Positions 1 to 8,140 of a stretch of 64,000 nt of DNA are shown here, piece by piece. Made by a program: the position numbers and the translations under genes. The notes under the pieces are model-generated. The model was not told the DNA's origin. It saw only the letters and a program-made list of their open reading frames with translations, and ran no database searches. Origin of the DNA: Streptomyces griseoaurantiacus (lineage in GTDB: Bacteria > Actinomycetota > Actinomycetes > Streptomycetales > Streptomycetaceae); contig BNBP01000014.1 in NCBI GenBank assembly GCA_014656015.1, positions 57,440-121,439 of the forward strand, given 5' to 3'. The number at the start of each line of letters is the position of its first letter. The stretch's first letter is position 1.

Positions 1-7
1 GGCCCGC

Positions 8-937
8 TCACCCCCTCCGGGCGACCAGATAACGGAAGACGTTCGGCATCCACACCGTGCCGTCCTCCCGCACATGCGGATGCAGCGCCTCCGTCAGCTC
101 CTTCTTCACCTGCTCCTCGTCCGTCACCGCGAGGGCGGTGTCGAACACCCCGGTGGACAGCAGCCCCCGCACCGCGCTCCCCGTGTCCGCGTAACCGAAC
201 GGGCAGGCCACCCGCCCCGACCCGTCGGGCCGCAGGCCCGCCCGCTGCGCCGCCTCCTCCAGCTCGTCCCGGGAGGCCGGACGCTGGCCGCCCTCGTGAC
301 GCGGGGGAGTGGCCTGAGGGCAGGCGTCGGCGCCGCGCACCGGGTCCGCCAGCTTCGCGGCCACCCGCAGGACCGAGGCCGTCGCGCACCGCTCCTCGGG
401 GCCCCATCCGGCGAGCACCACCGCGCCGCCGCGCTCCGCGAGCGGCACCGCCTCCCCGAGCGCCCCCGCGAGCCCCTCCGCGCCCCCGTTCGGAGCGGGA
501 CCCAGGGAATCGAACGCGGTGACGACGTCATACCCGGGCCGCCCGGACGCCGTGGGCGCCTCGCCCGGCACCCCGTCCAGCAGCCGCACGCACCCCGGCG
601 CGGGCTCCCGCGCGGGCGCTTCCTCTCGCGCGCCCCGCGCGCCCGCTCCCGGCAGCAGCCGCTCCCGCGCGAGTGCCAGCAGCTCCCCGTGCCCCGAGTC
701 CACCCCCGTCACCGCCGCACCCCGCGAGGCGGCCAGCAGCAGTGCCAGCCCGGAACCGCAGCCGAGACCGAGCAGCCGCGTGCCGGGGCCCACGCCCAGG
801 CGCTCGTACACCGCTTCGTAGAGCGGCACCAGCATCCGCTCCTGGATCTCGGCCCAGTCCCGCGCGCGGGCGCGCGGTGCGGCCCGGTGCGGGGAGGCGG
901 CCTGTGACGGCTGCTGTCGCACGAGCGTAGGTGTCAT
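8..937 (-). CDS. SAM-dependent class I methyltransferase
   Basis: A 309-residue protein with a class I SAM-binding fold. The glycine-rich motif I reads LLGLGCGSGLALLL and is followed by an acidic strand end (VTGVDS), as expected for ribose binding. I chose the ATG at 937 because the longer in-frame extension upstream is low-complexity and falls in the promoter region. The substrate cannot be told from the sequence. The gene is transcribed away from the SprT-like gene and sits just upstream of the rpsP cluster. The stop codon is at 8-10, so the gene is complete. The family call is firm; the specific function is unknown. Confidence 0.75.
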   Translation of the reverse strand: MTPTLVRQQPSQAASPHRAAPRARARDWAEIQERMLVPLYEAVYERLGVGPGTRLLGLGCGSGLALLLAASRGAAVTGVDSGHGELLALARERLLPGAGARGAREEAPAREPAPGCVRLLDGVPGEAPTASGRPGYDVVTAFDSLGPAPNGGAEGLAGALGEAVPLAERGGAVVLAGWGPEERCATASVLRVAAKLADPVRGADACPQATPPRHEGGQRPASRDELEEAAQRAGLRPDGSGRVACPFGYADTGSAVRGLLSTGVFDTALAVTDEEQVKKELTEALHPHVREDGTVWMPNVFRYLVARRG

Positions 938-1522
938 CAAAAGCGCCCCAATCCGCCGAGAGTTGCCCCTGTGCCCGAATTCCGTGGCCCCCGTGACGTG
1001 CGCTCGCTCTCCCCCTCCGTATGCCAGGTAACTCCGCACTCGTCGTGGCGTCCAGTGCTGGCGGCACACTCTTTGTCACTCCCCGGTTACTCAGGGGGGC
1101 GCACGCGCGACGGAACACGCCGTCGGCGCCACGCCCCACCGGGGCTCCGTGCGCCCCCCGTGCGACCGTGCGGCAGGCGGTGGCCGAGTAATGGCGGACC
1201 AGGAGGCGGTGACCGGGAGGCGGGGCCGGACGGGGGCCGGTGCCGCGGAGAGTGGGGCACCCGGTAGCCTCGGGGCGCCGGGGCCCCGAACCCCGTTGCG
1301 CCCCGGTCCGACAGCGAGCCGCCCCGGCGGACCCGGTCCACCGGCTACGCGTCCGTCCGTACGGGCGGCTACGCACCGGCTTGGTACGAGCTGTGAGGCT
1401 TCTCCGCACATCGACGCACCCGCCCTCGTCGCGACGCATCAACCGCAACTGACGGGTACGTGCAAATTATTTGGGATGCCCCGGAATAGGAACACGGGAG
1501 TACTCCGGCTCGTTGTCATTAC
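938..1522. other. Divergent intergenic region
   Basis: This 585-base spacer separates the leftward methyltransferase from the rightward SprT-like gene. Its open frames have shadow-type composition and no family match that I recognise. The right end is locally A/T-rich (about 1462-1490) and contains a candidate extracytoplasmic-function sigma promoter, listed separately. I saw no strong promoter for the methyltransferase. Confidence 0.5.
1489..1515 (+). promoter_or_regulatory. Candidate ECF sigma (SigR/SigE-like) promoter
   Basis: GGAAC at 1489-1493 is followed after exactly 18 nt by GTTG at 1512-1515. This resembles the GGAAT/GGAAC plus GTT architecture of Streptomyces ECF sigma promoters such as those of SigR. 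The predicted transcription start falls at about 1521-1523, on the GTG of the SprT-like gene, so the mRNA may be leaderless. The match is visible in the sequence; the sigma assignment is inferred. Confidence 0.4.
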
Positions 1523-2119
1523 GTGAGCACGACACCAACTGTTCTCGCCGCAGAGCTGGCACAGGCGTGGGCCGACATTCAACGGCACCACCCCGAGCTG
1601 CCCGACCTTGCCGCACCCGAATCCCTGATCGGAGAGTCCTCGTCCGCATGCGGACACGAACTCTCCTTCGAGCGACTGCTGCACGAGGCTGTCCACGGCA
1701 TCGCCGCCGCCCGCGGCATCCGTGACACCTCACGCGCAGGCCGCTACCACAACCGCCGATTCCTCGCGATCGCCGAGGAGCTGGGCCTCGACCACCCCGA
1801 GGAGCCGCATCCCAGCAGCGGCTTCTCGCTGGTCACGCTCAACCCCGAGGCCAAGCGGAGGTACCGCCCGACGATCGAGCGACTCCAGCGCGCGCTGAAG
1901 GCCCACTCGGCGGCGACAGCCGGCGACACGGCCCGCTCGTTCCGCGGTCCCGCCGCCCGCCACGGCTCCTCCGGCGGAGGCGTCCGCGTCAAGGCCGTGT
2001 GCGACTGCGGGCGCAACGTCCGCGTCGTCCCCTCGGTCCTGGCACAGGCGCCCATCATGTGCGGCGGATGCGGAAAGCCGTTCCGCATCCCGGAGGTCGT
2101 GGGCGCGGGCGTGGGCTGA
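1523..2119 (+). CDS. SprT-like putative zinc metalloprotein
   Basis: A 198-residue protein with the zinc-peptidase motif HEAVH (H54, E55, H58) and a further His at 76 (RYHNRRF), the spacing seen in SprT-like proteins. The C-terminus carries a CxC...CxxC zinc ribbon (C160, C162, C180, C183), as in the SprT/Spartan group. Spartan proteases act on DNA-protein crosslinks; whether bacterial relatives do so is not established, so the cellular role is inferred. The GTG at 1523 has no Shine-Dalgarno sequence and coincides with the predicted transcription start. A strong hairpin follows the stop codon, so the gene is probably monocistronic. Confidence 0.7.
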   Translation: MSTTPTVLAAELAQAWADIQRHHPELPDLAAPESLIGESSSACGHELSFERLLHEAVHGIAAARGIRDTSRAGRYHNRRFLAIAEELGLDHPEEPHPSSGFSLVTLNPEAKRRYRPTIERLQRALKAHSAATAGDTARSFRGPAARHGSSGGGVRVKAVCDCGRNVRVVPSVLAQAPIMCGGCGKPFRIPEVVGAGVG

Positions 2120-2121
2120 CG

Positions 2122-2150
2122 CCTTCCGGCATCTCGTGGATGCCGGAAGG
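2122..2150 (+). terminator. Intrinsic terminator-like hairpin after the SprT-like gene
   Basis: A perfect 12-bp stem (2122-2133 with 2139-2150) and a 5-nt loop lie 2 nt after the stop codon. There is no U-tract, which is usual in Streptomyces. Confidence 0.75.
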
Positions 2151-2493
2151 CCGGCCCCTCGCCGACCGCCGTCTGTGACCCGCCCCGGGCACGCACCCCG
2201 GGGCCCGGGACCCGTCCGGGGAGGGCAGGTCCCGGCCGCGCCCCGTGCGGGCCGCTCACCGGCGGCCCGCGCCGGGTGCCGCTGAGCGCTGCCCGGAAAC
2301 GGGCCGCGACGGGCGGCTTCCCCCGAGGGCGGAGAGGTCCCGCGGCGTGTGGCACAATGGCTAGCTGTACTCGACAGCCGCACAGGACCCCTCTCTCCTC
2401 CGGCTGACGCGTCCATCGGGCACTCGGGTACCGCAACCCCACGCGGCTCTCTCGCCGTGCCCAAACACGTCAAATTCAGGAGAACCCACTCCC
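2151..2493 (+). other. rpsP upstream region and leader
   Basis: This non-coding stretch is very GC-rich to about 2340. A candidate -10 hexamer CACAAT lies at 2353-2358 with no clear -35. Transcription from it would give a leader of about 130 nt. The leader contains a short GCTGT/ACAGC stem-loop, and the rpsP ribosome-binding site AGGAGAA lies at about 2478-2484. Confidence 0.45.
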
Positions 2494-2922
2494 GTGGCAG
2501 TCAAGATCAAGCTGAAGCGTCTGGGCAAGATCCGTTCGCCTCACTACCGCATCGTCGTTGCCGACTCCCGTACCCGCCGTGACGGCCGGGCCATCGAGGA
2601 GATCGGTCTGTACCACCCGGTGCAGAACCCCTCGCGCATCGAGGTCAACGCCGACCGTGTCGCGTACTGGCTCTCCGTCGGCGCCCAGCCGACCGAGCCC
2701 GTGCTCGCCATCCTGAAGAAGACCGGCGACTGGCAGAAGTTCAAGGGCGAGCCCGCCCCCGCGCCGCTGCTGCAGCCCGAGGAGAAGAGCGCCCGCCCGG
2801 TGTTCGAGTCCCTCGGCGGTGACGACGAGGGCAAGGGTGAGGCGATCACCCCGAAGAAGAAGGCCGAGAAGAAGGACGAGGCCGCCGCCGAGTCCTCTTC
2901 GACCGAGTCGACCGAGGCCTGA
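2494..2922 (+). CDS. rpsP: 30S ribosomal protein S16
   Basis: A 142-residue S16 protein beginning [12 protein letters not shown]. It needs the GTG at 2494, preceded by AGGAGAA at suitable spacing. Residues 1 to about 80 are the S16 fold, which binds 16S rRNA during small-subunit assembly. The remaining residues form a charged Lys/Glu/Ala/Ser-rich tail longer than in E. coli S16 and typical of high-GC actinobacteria. It is the first gene of the rpsP-KH-rimM-trmD-rplS cluster, and the next gene starts 5 nt after its stop. Confidence 0.97.
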   Translation: MAVKIKLKRLGKIRSPHYRIVVADSRTRRDGRAIEEIGLYHPVQNPSRIEVNADRVAYWLSVGAQPTEPVLAILKKTGDWQKFKGEPAPAPLLQPEEKSARPVFESLGGDDEGKGEAITPKKKAEKKDEAAAESSSTESTEA

Positions 2923-2927
2923 GCACC

Positions 2928-3167
2928 ATGCTCGAAGAGGCGCTCGAGCACCTCGTGAAGGGCATCGTCGACAACCCTGACGATGTGCAGGTGGCCTCGC
3001 GCAACCTGCGCCGCGGTCGTGTGCTCGAGGTCCGGGTCCACCCCGACGACCTCGGCAAGGTGATCGGCCGCAACGGCCGCACCGCGCGCGCACTGCGCAC
3101 CGTCGTGGGTGCCATCGGCGGCCGCGGTGTCCGCGTCGACCTCGTCGACGTGGACCACGTCCGCTGA
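2928..3167 (+). CDS. khpA: KH-domain RNA-binding protein (KhpA family)
   Basis: A 79-residue single-domain KH protein. The GxxG loop is visible as [12 protein letters not shown] around residues 44-55, followed by a basic helix. The family binds RNA; KhpA acts with KhpB in Gram-positive bacteria on small RNAs and cell-size control. It sits between rpsP and rimM, the conserved actinobacterial and Firmicute order, suggesting a role in ribosome or RNA maturation. It starts at ATG 2928 and is translationally close to rpsP. Confidence 0.9.
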   Translation: MLEEALEHLVKGIVDNPDDVQVASRNLRRGRVLEVRVHPDDLGKVIGRNGRTARALRTVVGAIGGRGVRVDLVDVDHVR

Positions 3168-3186
3168 CGCGTCATCGCAACCGGCT

Positions 3187-3221
3187 CGGGCCGGGGAGGG
3201 CCACTGGCCCTTCCCGGCCCG
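3187..3221 (+). terminator. Strong hairpin between KH gene and rimM
   Basis: A 16-bp stem (3187-3202 with 3206-3221, one G-U pair) is closed by only 3 nt (ACT). It lies 20 nt after the KH stop codon. It could terminate, attenuate or mark an RNA processing site within the otherwise continuous rpsP-rplS transcript. No U-tract follows. Confidence 0.6.
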
Positions 3222-3309
3222 CAGTCGTTTCCCCGCGCCCGGGACACCTCGCAGGTCCCCGCCGCGCCTCCCCGACGTTTCCGACGTTCCCGACAGGAGA
3301 TCTTCCACA

Positions 3310-3924
3310 GTGCAGCTGGTAGTCGCACGGATCGGCCGCGCCCACGGCATCAAGGGCGAGGTCACCGTCGAGGTCCGTACCGACGAGCCGGAACTCCGAC
3401 TCGCCCCCGGCGCCGTACTCGCCACCGACCCGGCCTCCGCCGGCCCGCTCACCATCGAGACCGGCCGGGTGCACAGCGGCCGGCTGCTCCTGCGCTTCGA
3501 GGGTGTGCGCGACCGCACCGCCGCCGAGGCCCTGCGCAACACCGTTCTCATCGCCGACGTCGACCCCGAGGAAATGCCCGAGGGCGAGGACGAGTACTAC
3601 GACCACCAGCTCATGGACCTCGACGTGGTCACCGTCGACGGCACGGAGGTCGGCCGGATCACCGAGGTCTCCCACCTGCCCTCGCAGGACCTGTTCGTGG
3701 TGGAACGCCCGGACGGCACCGAGGTGATGATCCCCTTCGTCGAGGAGATCGTCACCGAGATCGACCTGGCCGAGCAGAAGGCGGTCATCGACCCGCCCCC
3801 CGGCCTGATCGACGACCGCGCCGAGATCGCCTCCGCCCGCGAGGACGCCGCCGAGGACCGTCCCGCCCCGGCCCCCGGCCAGGACGAGGACGTCGCCGGC
3901 GAGGACCCGGGAGCACGGGCGTGA
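3310..3924 (+). CDS. rimM: 16S rRNA processing protein RimM
   Basis: A 204-residue RimM. The N-terminal beta-barrel begins [17 protein letters not shown], and a PRC-barrel domain follows at about residues 95-165 ([15 protein letters not shown]... with a [10 protein letters not shown] strand). The family binds ribosomal protein S19 and matures the 30S head. A long acidic Ala/Glu/Asp tail follows. The GTG at 3310 is chosen because AGGAGA lies 9 nt upstream and the homology starts there; the open frame extends further upstream without meaning. The stop overlaps the trmD start (TGATG). Confidence 0.95.
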   Translation: MQLVVARIGRAHGIKGEVTVEVRTDEPELRLAPGAVLATDPASAGPLTIETGRVHSGRLLLRFEGVRDRTAAEALRNTVLIADVDPEEMPEGEDEYYDHQLMDLDVVTVDGTEVGRITEVSHLPSQDLFVVERPDGTEVMIPFVEEIVTEIDLAEQKAVIDPPPGLIDDRAEIASAREDAAEDRPAPAPGQDEDVAGEDPGARA

Positions 3925-4757
3925 TGCGGCTCGACGTCGTCACGATCTTCCCCGAGTACCTCGACCCCCTGAACGTCTCCCTCGTCGGCAAGGCCCGCGC
4001 GCACGGCCGGCTCGACGTGCACGTCCACGACCTGCGGGCCTGGACCCACGACCGGCACAACACCGTCGACGACACCCCCTACGGCGGCGGCCCCGGCATG
4101 GTCATGAAGACCGAACCCTGGGGCGAGGCCCTGGACACCGTCCTCGCCGACGGCTACGAGGACGGCGCTCACGGGCCCGTCCTCGTCGTCCCCACCCCCA
4201 GCGGCCGGCCCTTCACCCAGGAACTCGCCGCCGAACTGTCCACGCACCCCTGGCTGCTCTTCACACCCGCCCGCTACGAGGGCATCGACCGCCGGGTCAC
4301 CGAGGAGTACGCGCGGCGCCTGCCCGTGTACGAGGTGTCGATCGGCGACTACGTCCTGGCCGGCGGCGAGGCGGCCGTCCTGGTGATCACCGAGGCCGTG
4401 GCCCGGCTGCTGCCCGGCGTCCTCGGCAACGCCGAGTCCCACCGCGACGACTCCTTCGCCCCCGGCGCCATGGCGAACCTCCTCGAAGGCCCCGTCTACA
4501 CCAAGCCGCCCCGGTGGCGCGGCCACGGCATCCCCGAGGTGCTGCTCAGCGGCCACCACGGGAAGATCGCCCGCTGGCGCCGCGACGAGGCCCTCAGGCG
4601 CACCACCGCCCACCGCCCCGACCTCATCGAACGCTGCGCGCCCGCCGCCTTCGACAAGAAGGACCGCGAGATGCTCTCGATCCTCGGCTGGGCCCCCGAC
4701 CCCGAGGGCGAGCCCCACGGCCGATTTTGGCGCAGGCCGCACGACGTGGAAGAATAG
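3924..4757 (+). CDS. trmD: tRNA (guanine-37-N1)-methyltransferase TrmD
   Basis: A 277-residue TrmD. It makes m1G37 in tRNAs, preventing +1 frameshifting. SPOUT-family signatures are present: YGGGPGM at 53-59, RYEGID at 117-122 and the trefoil-knot segment [11 protein letters not shown] at 139-149, which binds SAM. The ATG at 3924 overlaps the rimM stop. An in-frame GTG one codon earlier would add one residue. The length is slightly above E. coli TrmD because of a C-terminal extension. Confidence 0.97.
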   Translation: MRLDVVTIFPEYLDPLNVSLVGKARAHGRLDVHVHDLRAWTHDRHNTVDDTPYGGGPGMVMKTEPWGEALDTVLADGYEDGAHGPVLVVPTPSGRPFTQELAAELSTHPWLLFTPARYEGIDRRVTEEYARRLPVYEVSIGDYVLAGGEAAVLVITEAVARLLPGVLGNAESHRDDSFAPGAMANLLEGPVYTKPPRWRGHGIPEVLLSGHHGKIARWRRDEALRRTTAHRPDLIERCAPAAFDKKDREMLSILGWAPDPEGEPHGRFWRRPHDVEE

Positions 4758-4894
4758 GCCGCTGTTGTCCGGAGCCCGGCGCGCGCCCCTGCCACAGGGG
4801 GAGACGACGCCCGCCCCGGCCCCGGTGGCAACCATCCTTCGTAGCACTCGTTCCCGTTGATGACCTGTGGCATCAGCGAAGAAAGCAGACTGAC

Positions 4895-5245
4895 ATGTCC
4901 CACCTGCTCGACACCGTCGACGCCGCGTCGCTGCGCAGCGACGTCCCGAACTTCCGCCCGGGCGACACCGTCAACGTCCACGTGCGCGTCATCGAGGGCA
5001 ACCGCTCCCGTGTGCAGCAGTTCAAGGGCGTCGTCATCCGCCGCCAGGGCTCCGGCGTCCGCGAGACCTTCACGGTCCGCAAGGTCTCCTTCTCCGTCGG
5101 CGTCGAGCGCACGTTCCCGGTGCACACCCCGATCGTCGAGAAGATCGAACTCGTCACCCGCGGTGACGTGCGCCGCGCGAAGCTGTACTACCTCCGTGAG
5201 CTGCGCGGCAAGGCCGCGAAGATCAAGGAGAAGCGCGACAACTGA
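4895..5245 (+). CDS. rplS: 50S ribosomal protein L19
   Basis: A 116-residue L19, the usual size, with the family core [16 protein letters not shown] and [13 protein letters not shown]19 sits at the 30S-50S interface. It closes the rpsP cluster. The 137-nt gap after trmD may hold its own promoter or leader. The start is ATG 4895. Confidence 0.97.
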   Translation: MSHLLDTVDAASLRSDVPNFRPGDTVNVHVRVIEGNRSRVQQFKGVVIRRQGSGVRETFTVRKVSFSVGVERTFPVHTPIVEKIELVTRGDVRRAKLYYLRELRGKAAKIKEKRDN

Positions 5246-5329
5246 GCGCGCTGCCCAGTGCGCCTCCGGGTGCGCCGAAGGGCGCGCTGACGGGGTCCAC
5301 ATCGCGGGCCGGATAGCATCTGACCCGCG

Positions 5330-6046
5330 ATGGACACCGAAACGCATGCCGAGGAACGCGACCGTTCCTCCCGCCTCACCGACTCCGAGCACTCCTCGGA
5401 CACGGAGGGGCCGGAGGAGCGGTCGCGTTTCTCGTGGATCACCCGGGCCGCCCGGTGGCTCCCCGGCGGACGCCTCACCCTGGGCGCGCTGTTCTGCCTG
5501 ACCGCACTGCTCCTCTTCAGCACCTTTGTCGCCCAGCCGTTCGAAATTCCCAGCGGTTCCATGGAGAACGGATTGAGGATCGGGGACCGCGTTCTCGTAA
5601 ATAAGTTGGCGTACCGTTTCGGGGCGTCGCCGCGGCGCGGCGACGTCGTCGTGTTCGACGGTGCGGGGAACTTCGGAGACGGGGACTTCGTCAAACGCGT
5701 AGCCGCGGTGGCCGGCGACCACGTGGTCTGCTGCGGTGAGGAGGGGAGGCTCGAGGTGAACGGCCGGCCGGTCGACGAGTCGTCGTTTCTGCATCCAGGC
5801 GATGCTCCGTCCGACGTCCCCTTCGACGTCGTCGTGCCCCCGGACAGGCTCTTCGTCCTCGGGGACCACCGGGCGGACTCCAGCGACTCCCGCAACCGCC
5901 TGGGCGCGCCGGGCGGCGGCATGGTGCCGGTCGGCGACGTGATCGGGCGGGCCGACTGGGTCGTGTGGCCCACGCGTCACTGGACCCACCTGGAACGGCC
6001 CTCCGCCTACGCGCGCGTGCCCGCCGCGGACGGTGCCCATGGGTAA
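5330..6046 (+). CDS. sipW: Type I signal peptidase SipW
   Basis: The first of four tandem S26 signal peptidases, 238 residues. One membrane anchor lies at about 49-66. The catalytic serine is in IPSGSM (S77) and the catalytic lysine in FVKRVAAVAGD (K122). It cleaves secretory signal peptides on the outer face of the membrane. An acidic/serine-rich cytoplasmic N-terminus precedes the anchor and encodes a conspicuous inverted repeat. No Shine-Dalgarno sequence precedes ATG 5330, and a possible -10 (TAGCAT, 5314-5319) lies only 10 nt upstream, so the message may have a very short leader or none. The sipW-sipZ order matches that known in S. lividans and S. coelicolor. Confidence 0.92.
   Translation: MDTETHAEERDRSSRLTDSEHSSDTEGPEERSRFSWITRAARWLPGGRLTLGALFCLTALLLFSTFVAQPFEIPSGSMENGLRIGDRVLVNKLAYRFGASPRRGDVVVFDGAGNFGDGDFVKRVAAVAGDHVVCCGEEGRLEVNGRPVDESSFLHPGDAPSDVPFDVVVPPDRLFVLGDHRADSSDSRNRLGAPGGGMVPVGDVIGRADWVVWPTRHWTHLERPSAYARVPAADGAHG
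5351..5433 (+). repeat. Imperfect 20-bp inverted repeat in the sipW 5' coding region
   Basis: Arms 5351-5370 and 5414-5433 pair at 18 of 20 positions across a 43-nt loop. They encode the similar peptides EERDRSS and EERSRFS. The first arm starts 21 nt after the start codon, so the fold could affect translation. Confidence 0.6.
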
Positions 6047-7139
6047 CCGGGGCCGACCACGCGGAACGGGCCCCAGCGGTTCCGCCGCCGACAACCTGCT
6101 GCCCACCGGCTCCCGCCGGGCCGGCGCGGCCCCGTCGGGCGGACCGACGGGGCGCACCCGGGCCGAGCGGCGCAAGCTGCAGCGCAAGGTCAAGCGCAAG
6201 CGCCGGCGCAGCGCCGTCCGGGAGATACCGCTCCTCGTCGGCGTCGCCGTCCTGATCGCACTGGTCCTCAAGACTTTCCTCGTACAGGCGTTCGTCATCC
6301 CCTCGGGGTCCATGGAGAACACCATCCAGATCGGGGACCGGGTCGTCGTCGACAAGCTCACCCCCTGGTTCGGCTCCGAACCGGAGCGCGGTGACGTGGT
6401 CGTCTTCCGCGACCCCGGGAACTGGCTCGCGGGCGAGAAGACCACCAAGAAGGACGACCCCATCGTCGTCAAGCAGGTCAAGCAGGGGCTCGTCGCCATC
6501 GGTCTGCTGCCCTCCGAGAACGACCGGGACCTGATCAAGCGGGTCGTCGCGGTCGGCGGCGACACCGTCAAGTGCTGCGACACCGACGGCCGGGTCACCG
6601 TGAACGGCACGCCCCTGGACGAGCCGTACATCCACCCCGGGGACAAGCCCTCGGAACTGTCCTTCTCCCTCACCGTCCCGCAGGGCCGGCTCTGGGTGAT
6701 GGGCGACCACCGCGGCAATTCGGCCGACTCCCGCTACCACCGCTCGGAGAAGTACGGCGGCACGGTCTCCGAGAAGTCCGTCGTCGGCCGCGCGGTCGGC
6801 ATCGTCTGGCCCTTCGGGCACATGACGCGCCTACGAGAACCGAACACCTATGCGTCGGTGCCGAGCGGGACGCCGCCGGTGTCCGCCGCGTCGCATAGGG
6901 TGGCGTCCTCGGATCGAAACGGAATGATCCCTCTCCCGAGCCCTGCGGAACTCCCGCTCGTTATGGGAGTGGTGGGCCTGCGCCGGCGATGGCGTGGGCG
7001 GCGGCACAAGGTGAGGAGTGGATGTGGGGGATTTGGCGGTCGGCGCACGGTCCGGACAGGATGGTCCGGAAGACCAGCCCGAGCGATCCGACGGAACGGC
7101 GTCCCCGACAATGAAAGACACCGCGTACCCCGGGAATGA
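6039..7139 (+). CDS. sipX: Type I signal peptidase SipX (C-terminus reads into sipY)
   Basis: The second S26 signal peptidase, 366 residues as read. The N-terminus is long and basic, with one membrane anchor at about 63-80, catalytic S91 (IPSGSM) and K167 (DLIKRVVAVGGD). ATG 6039 overlaps the sipW stop. The catalytic domain ends near residue 270. It is followed by a short hydrophobic piece (LPLVMGVVGL) and then about 45 Arg/Gly-rich residues that overlap the sipY coding region in another frame by 116 nt. A TGA in the next frame at 7012-7014 sits just before sipY, so a one-base indel may have removed the normal stop. The enzyme call is firm; the C-terminus is doubtful. Confidence 0.88.
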   Translation: MGNRGRPRGTGPSGSAADNLLPTGSRRAGAAPSGGPTGRTRAERRKLQRKVKRKRRRSAVREIPLLVGVAVLIALVLKTFLVQAFVIPSGSMENTIQIGDRVVVDKLTPWFGSEPERGDVVVFRDPGNWLAGEKTTKKDDPIVVKQVKQGLVAIGLLPSENDRDLIKRVVAVGGDTVKCCDTDGRVTVNGTPLDEPYIHPGDKPSELSFSLTVPQGRLWVMGDHRGNSADSRYHRSEKYGGTVSEKSVVGRAVGIVWPFGHMTRLREPNTYASVPSGTPPVSAASHRVASSDRNGMIPLPSPAELPLVMGVVGLRRRWRGRRHKVRSGCGGFGGRRTVRTGWSGRPARAIRRNGVPDNERHRVPRE

Positions 7140-8061
7140 CCCAGGGGACGGCGACCAGAACGGCCCCGCCCAAGCGGCGGACGACCCCGGGGACGGCGTC
7201 GGCGGCGGCTCGGGGGACAGCGGCAGCCCCACCACGAGGAGCGGCGGCTCCCGCGCGGGCGGCCCGAAGAAACCGCGCTCCTTCTGGAAGGAGCTCCCGC
7301 TCCTCGTCGGCATCGCGCTGGTACTCGCACTGCTGATCAAGACGTTCCTGGTCCAGGCGTTCTCGATCCCCTCCGCCTCGATGGAGAACACCCTCCAGAT
7401 CGGCGACCGGGTCCTCGTCGACAAGCTCACCCCCTGGTTCGGATCGGAGCCCGAACGCGGCGAGGTCGTCGTCTTCCACGACCCCGCCGACTGGCTCGAG
7501 GGCGAACCCACGCCCACCCCGAACCCGGTGCAGCGCGTCCTGGGCTGGATCGGCCTGATGCCCTCCTCCACCGAGAAGGACCTCATCAAGCGGGTCGTCG
7601 GCGTGGCCGGCGACACCGTCGAGTGCAACGGCACCGGGCCCCTGAAGGTCAACGGCAAGCCCCTCGACGAGACGTCGTACGTCTACGCCGGGAACACGCC
7701 CTGCAGCGTCGACGACGAGGGCGGAAAGTTCAAGGTCACGGTACCCGCGGGCAAAATCTGGGTCATGGGCGACCACCGGCAGAACTCGCTGGACTCCCGC
7801 TACCACCGCTCCGACAAGAACGGCGGCTTCGTCCCCGTCGGCAACGTCGTGGGCCGCGCCATCGTCATCGCCTGGCCCCCCGGCCGCTGGGACACCCTGC
7901 CCGTTCCCGACACCTTCGACCAGAAACTGAGCGCCGCCGTGGCACCCGACGCGCTGGCCCTCGCGGGCGTCGCCCCTCTGGTCCTGTGGCGCCGACGCCG
8001 CCGCTCCGAGCGGGTTACCGGCGGAAAGACCCGGGTTCCCGGCGGCGGTACCGCCGGGTAG
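7024..8061 (+). CDS. sipY: Type I signal peptidase SipY
   Basis: The third S26 signal peptidase, 345 residues. A long Gly/Asp/Ser-rich cytoplasmic region precedes an anchor at about 91-108. Catalytic residues are S119 (IPSASM) and K189 (DLIKRVVGVAGD). A second hydrophobic segment near the C-terminus (LALAGVAPLVLW) is followed by arginines, giving two membrane passes. GTG 7024 is preferred to GTG 7018 because GAGGAG at 7013-7018 is then 5 nt upstream. In S. lividans SipY is reported as the main processing enzyme of the four (from memory). Confidence 0.9.
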   Translation: MGDLAVGARSGQDGPEDQPERSDGTASPTMKDTAYPGNDPGDGDQNGPAQAADDPGDGVGGGSGDSGSPTTRSGGSRAGGPKKPRSFWKELPLLVGIALVLALLIKTFLVQAFSIPSASMENTLQIGDRVLVDKLTPWFGSEPERGEVVVFHDPADWLEGEPTPTPNPVQRVLGWIGLMPSSTEKDLIKRVVGVAGDTVECNGTGPLKVNGKPLDETSYVYAGNTPCSVDDEGGKFKVTVPAGKIWVMGDHRQNSLDSRYHRSDKNGGFVPVGNVVGRAIVIAWPPGRWDTLPVPDTFDQKLSAAVAPDALALAGVAPLVLWRRRRRSERVTGGKTRVPGGGTAG

Positions 8062-8140
8062 GGTGCCGTCCCGTACCTCCGATCCCCCGCGCCCCCACCC
8101 GGATCGCGGGGGTCGATCTCCGACATGGGGGAGCACTGGG

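Noticed and set aside
74..907. A long rightward reading frame opposite the methyltransferase gene
   Set aside because: It is an antisense shadow typical of high-GC DNA, Arg/Pro-rich, with no domain and no ribosome-binding site.
1149..1526. A 125-residue frame before the SprT-like gene
   Set aside because: It is Pro/Arg/Gly-rich with no homology and ends past the SprT start; the region is better read as a promoter.
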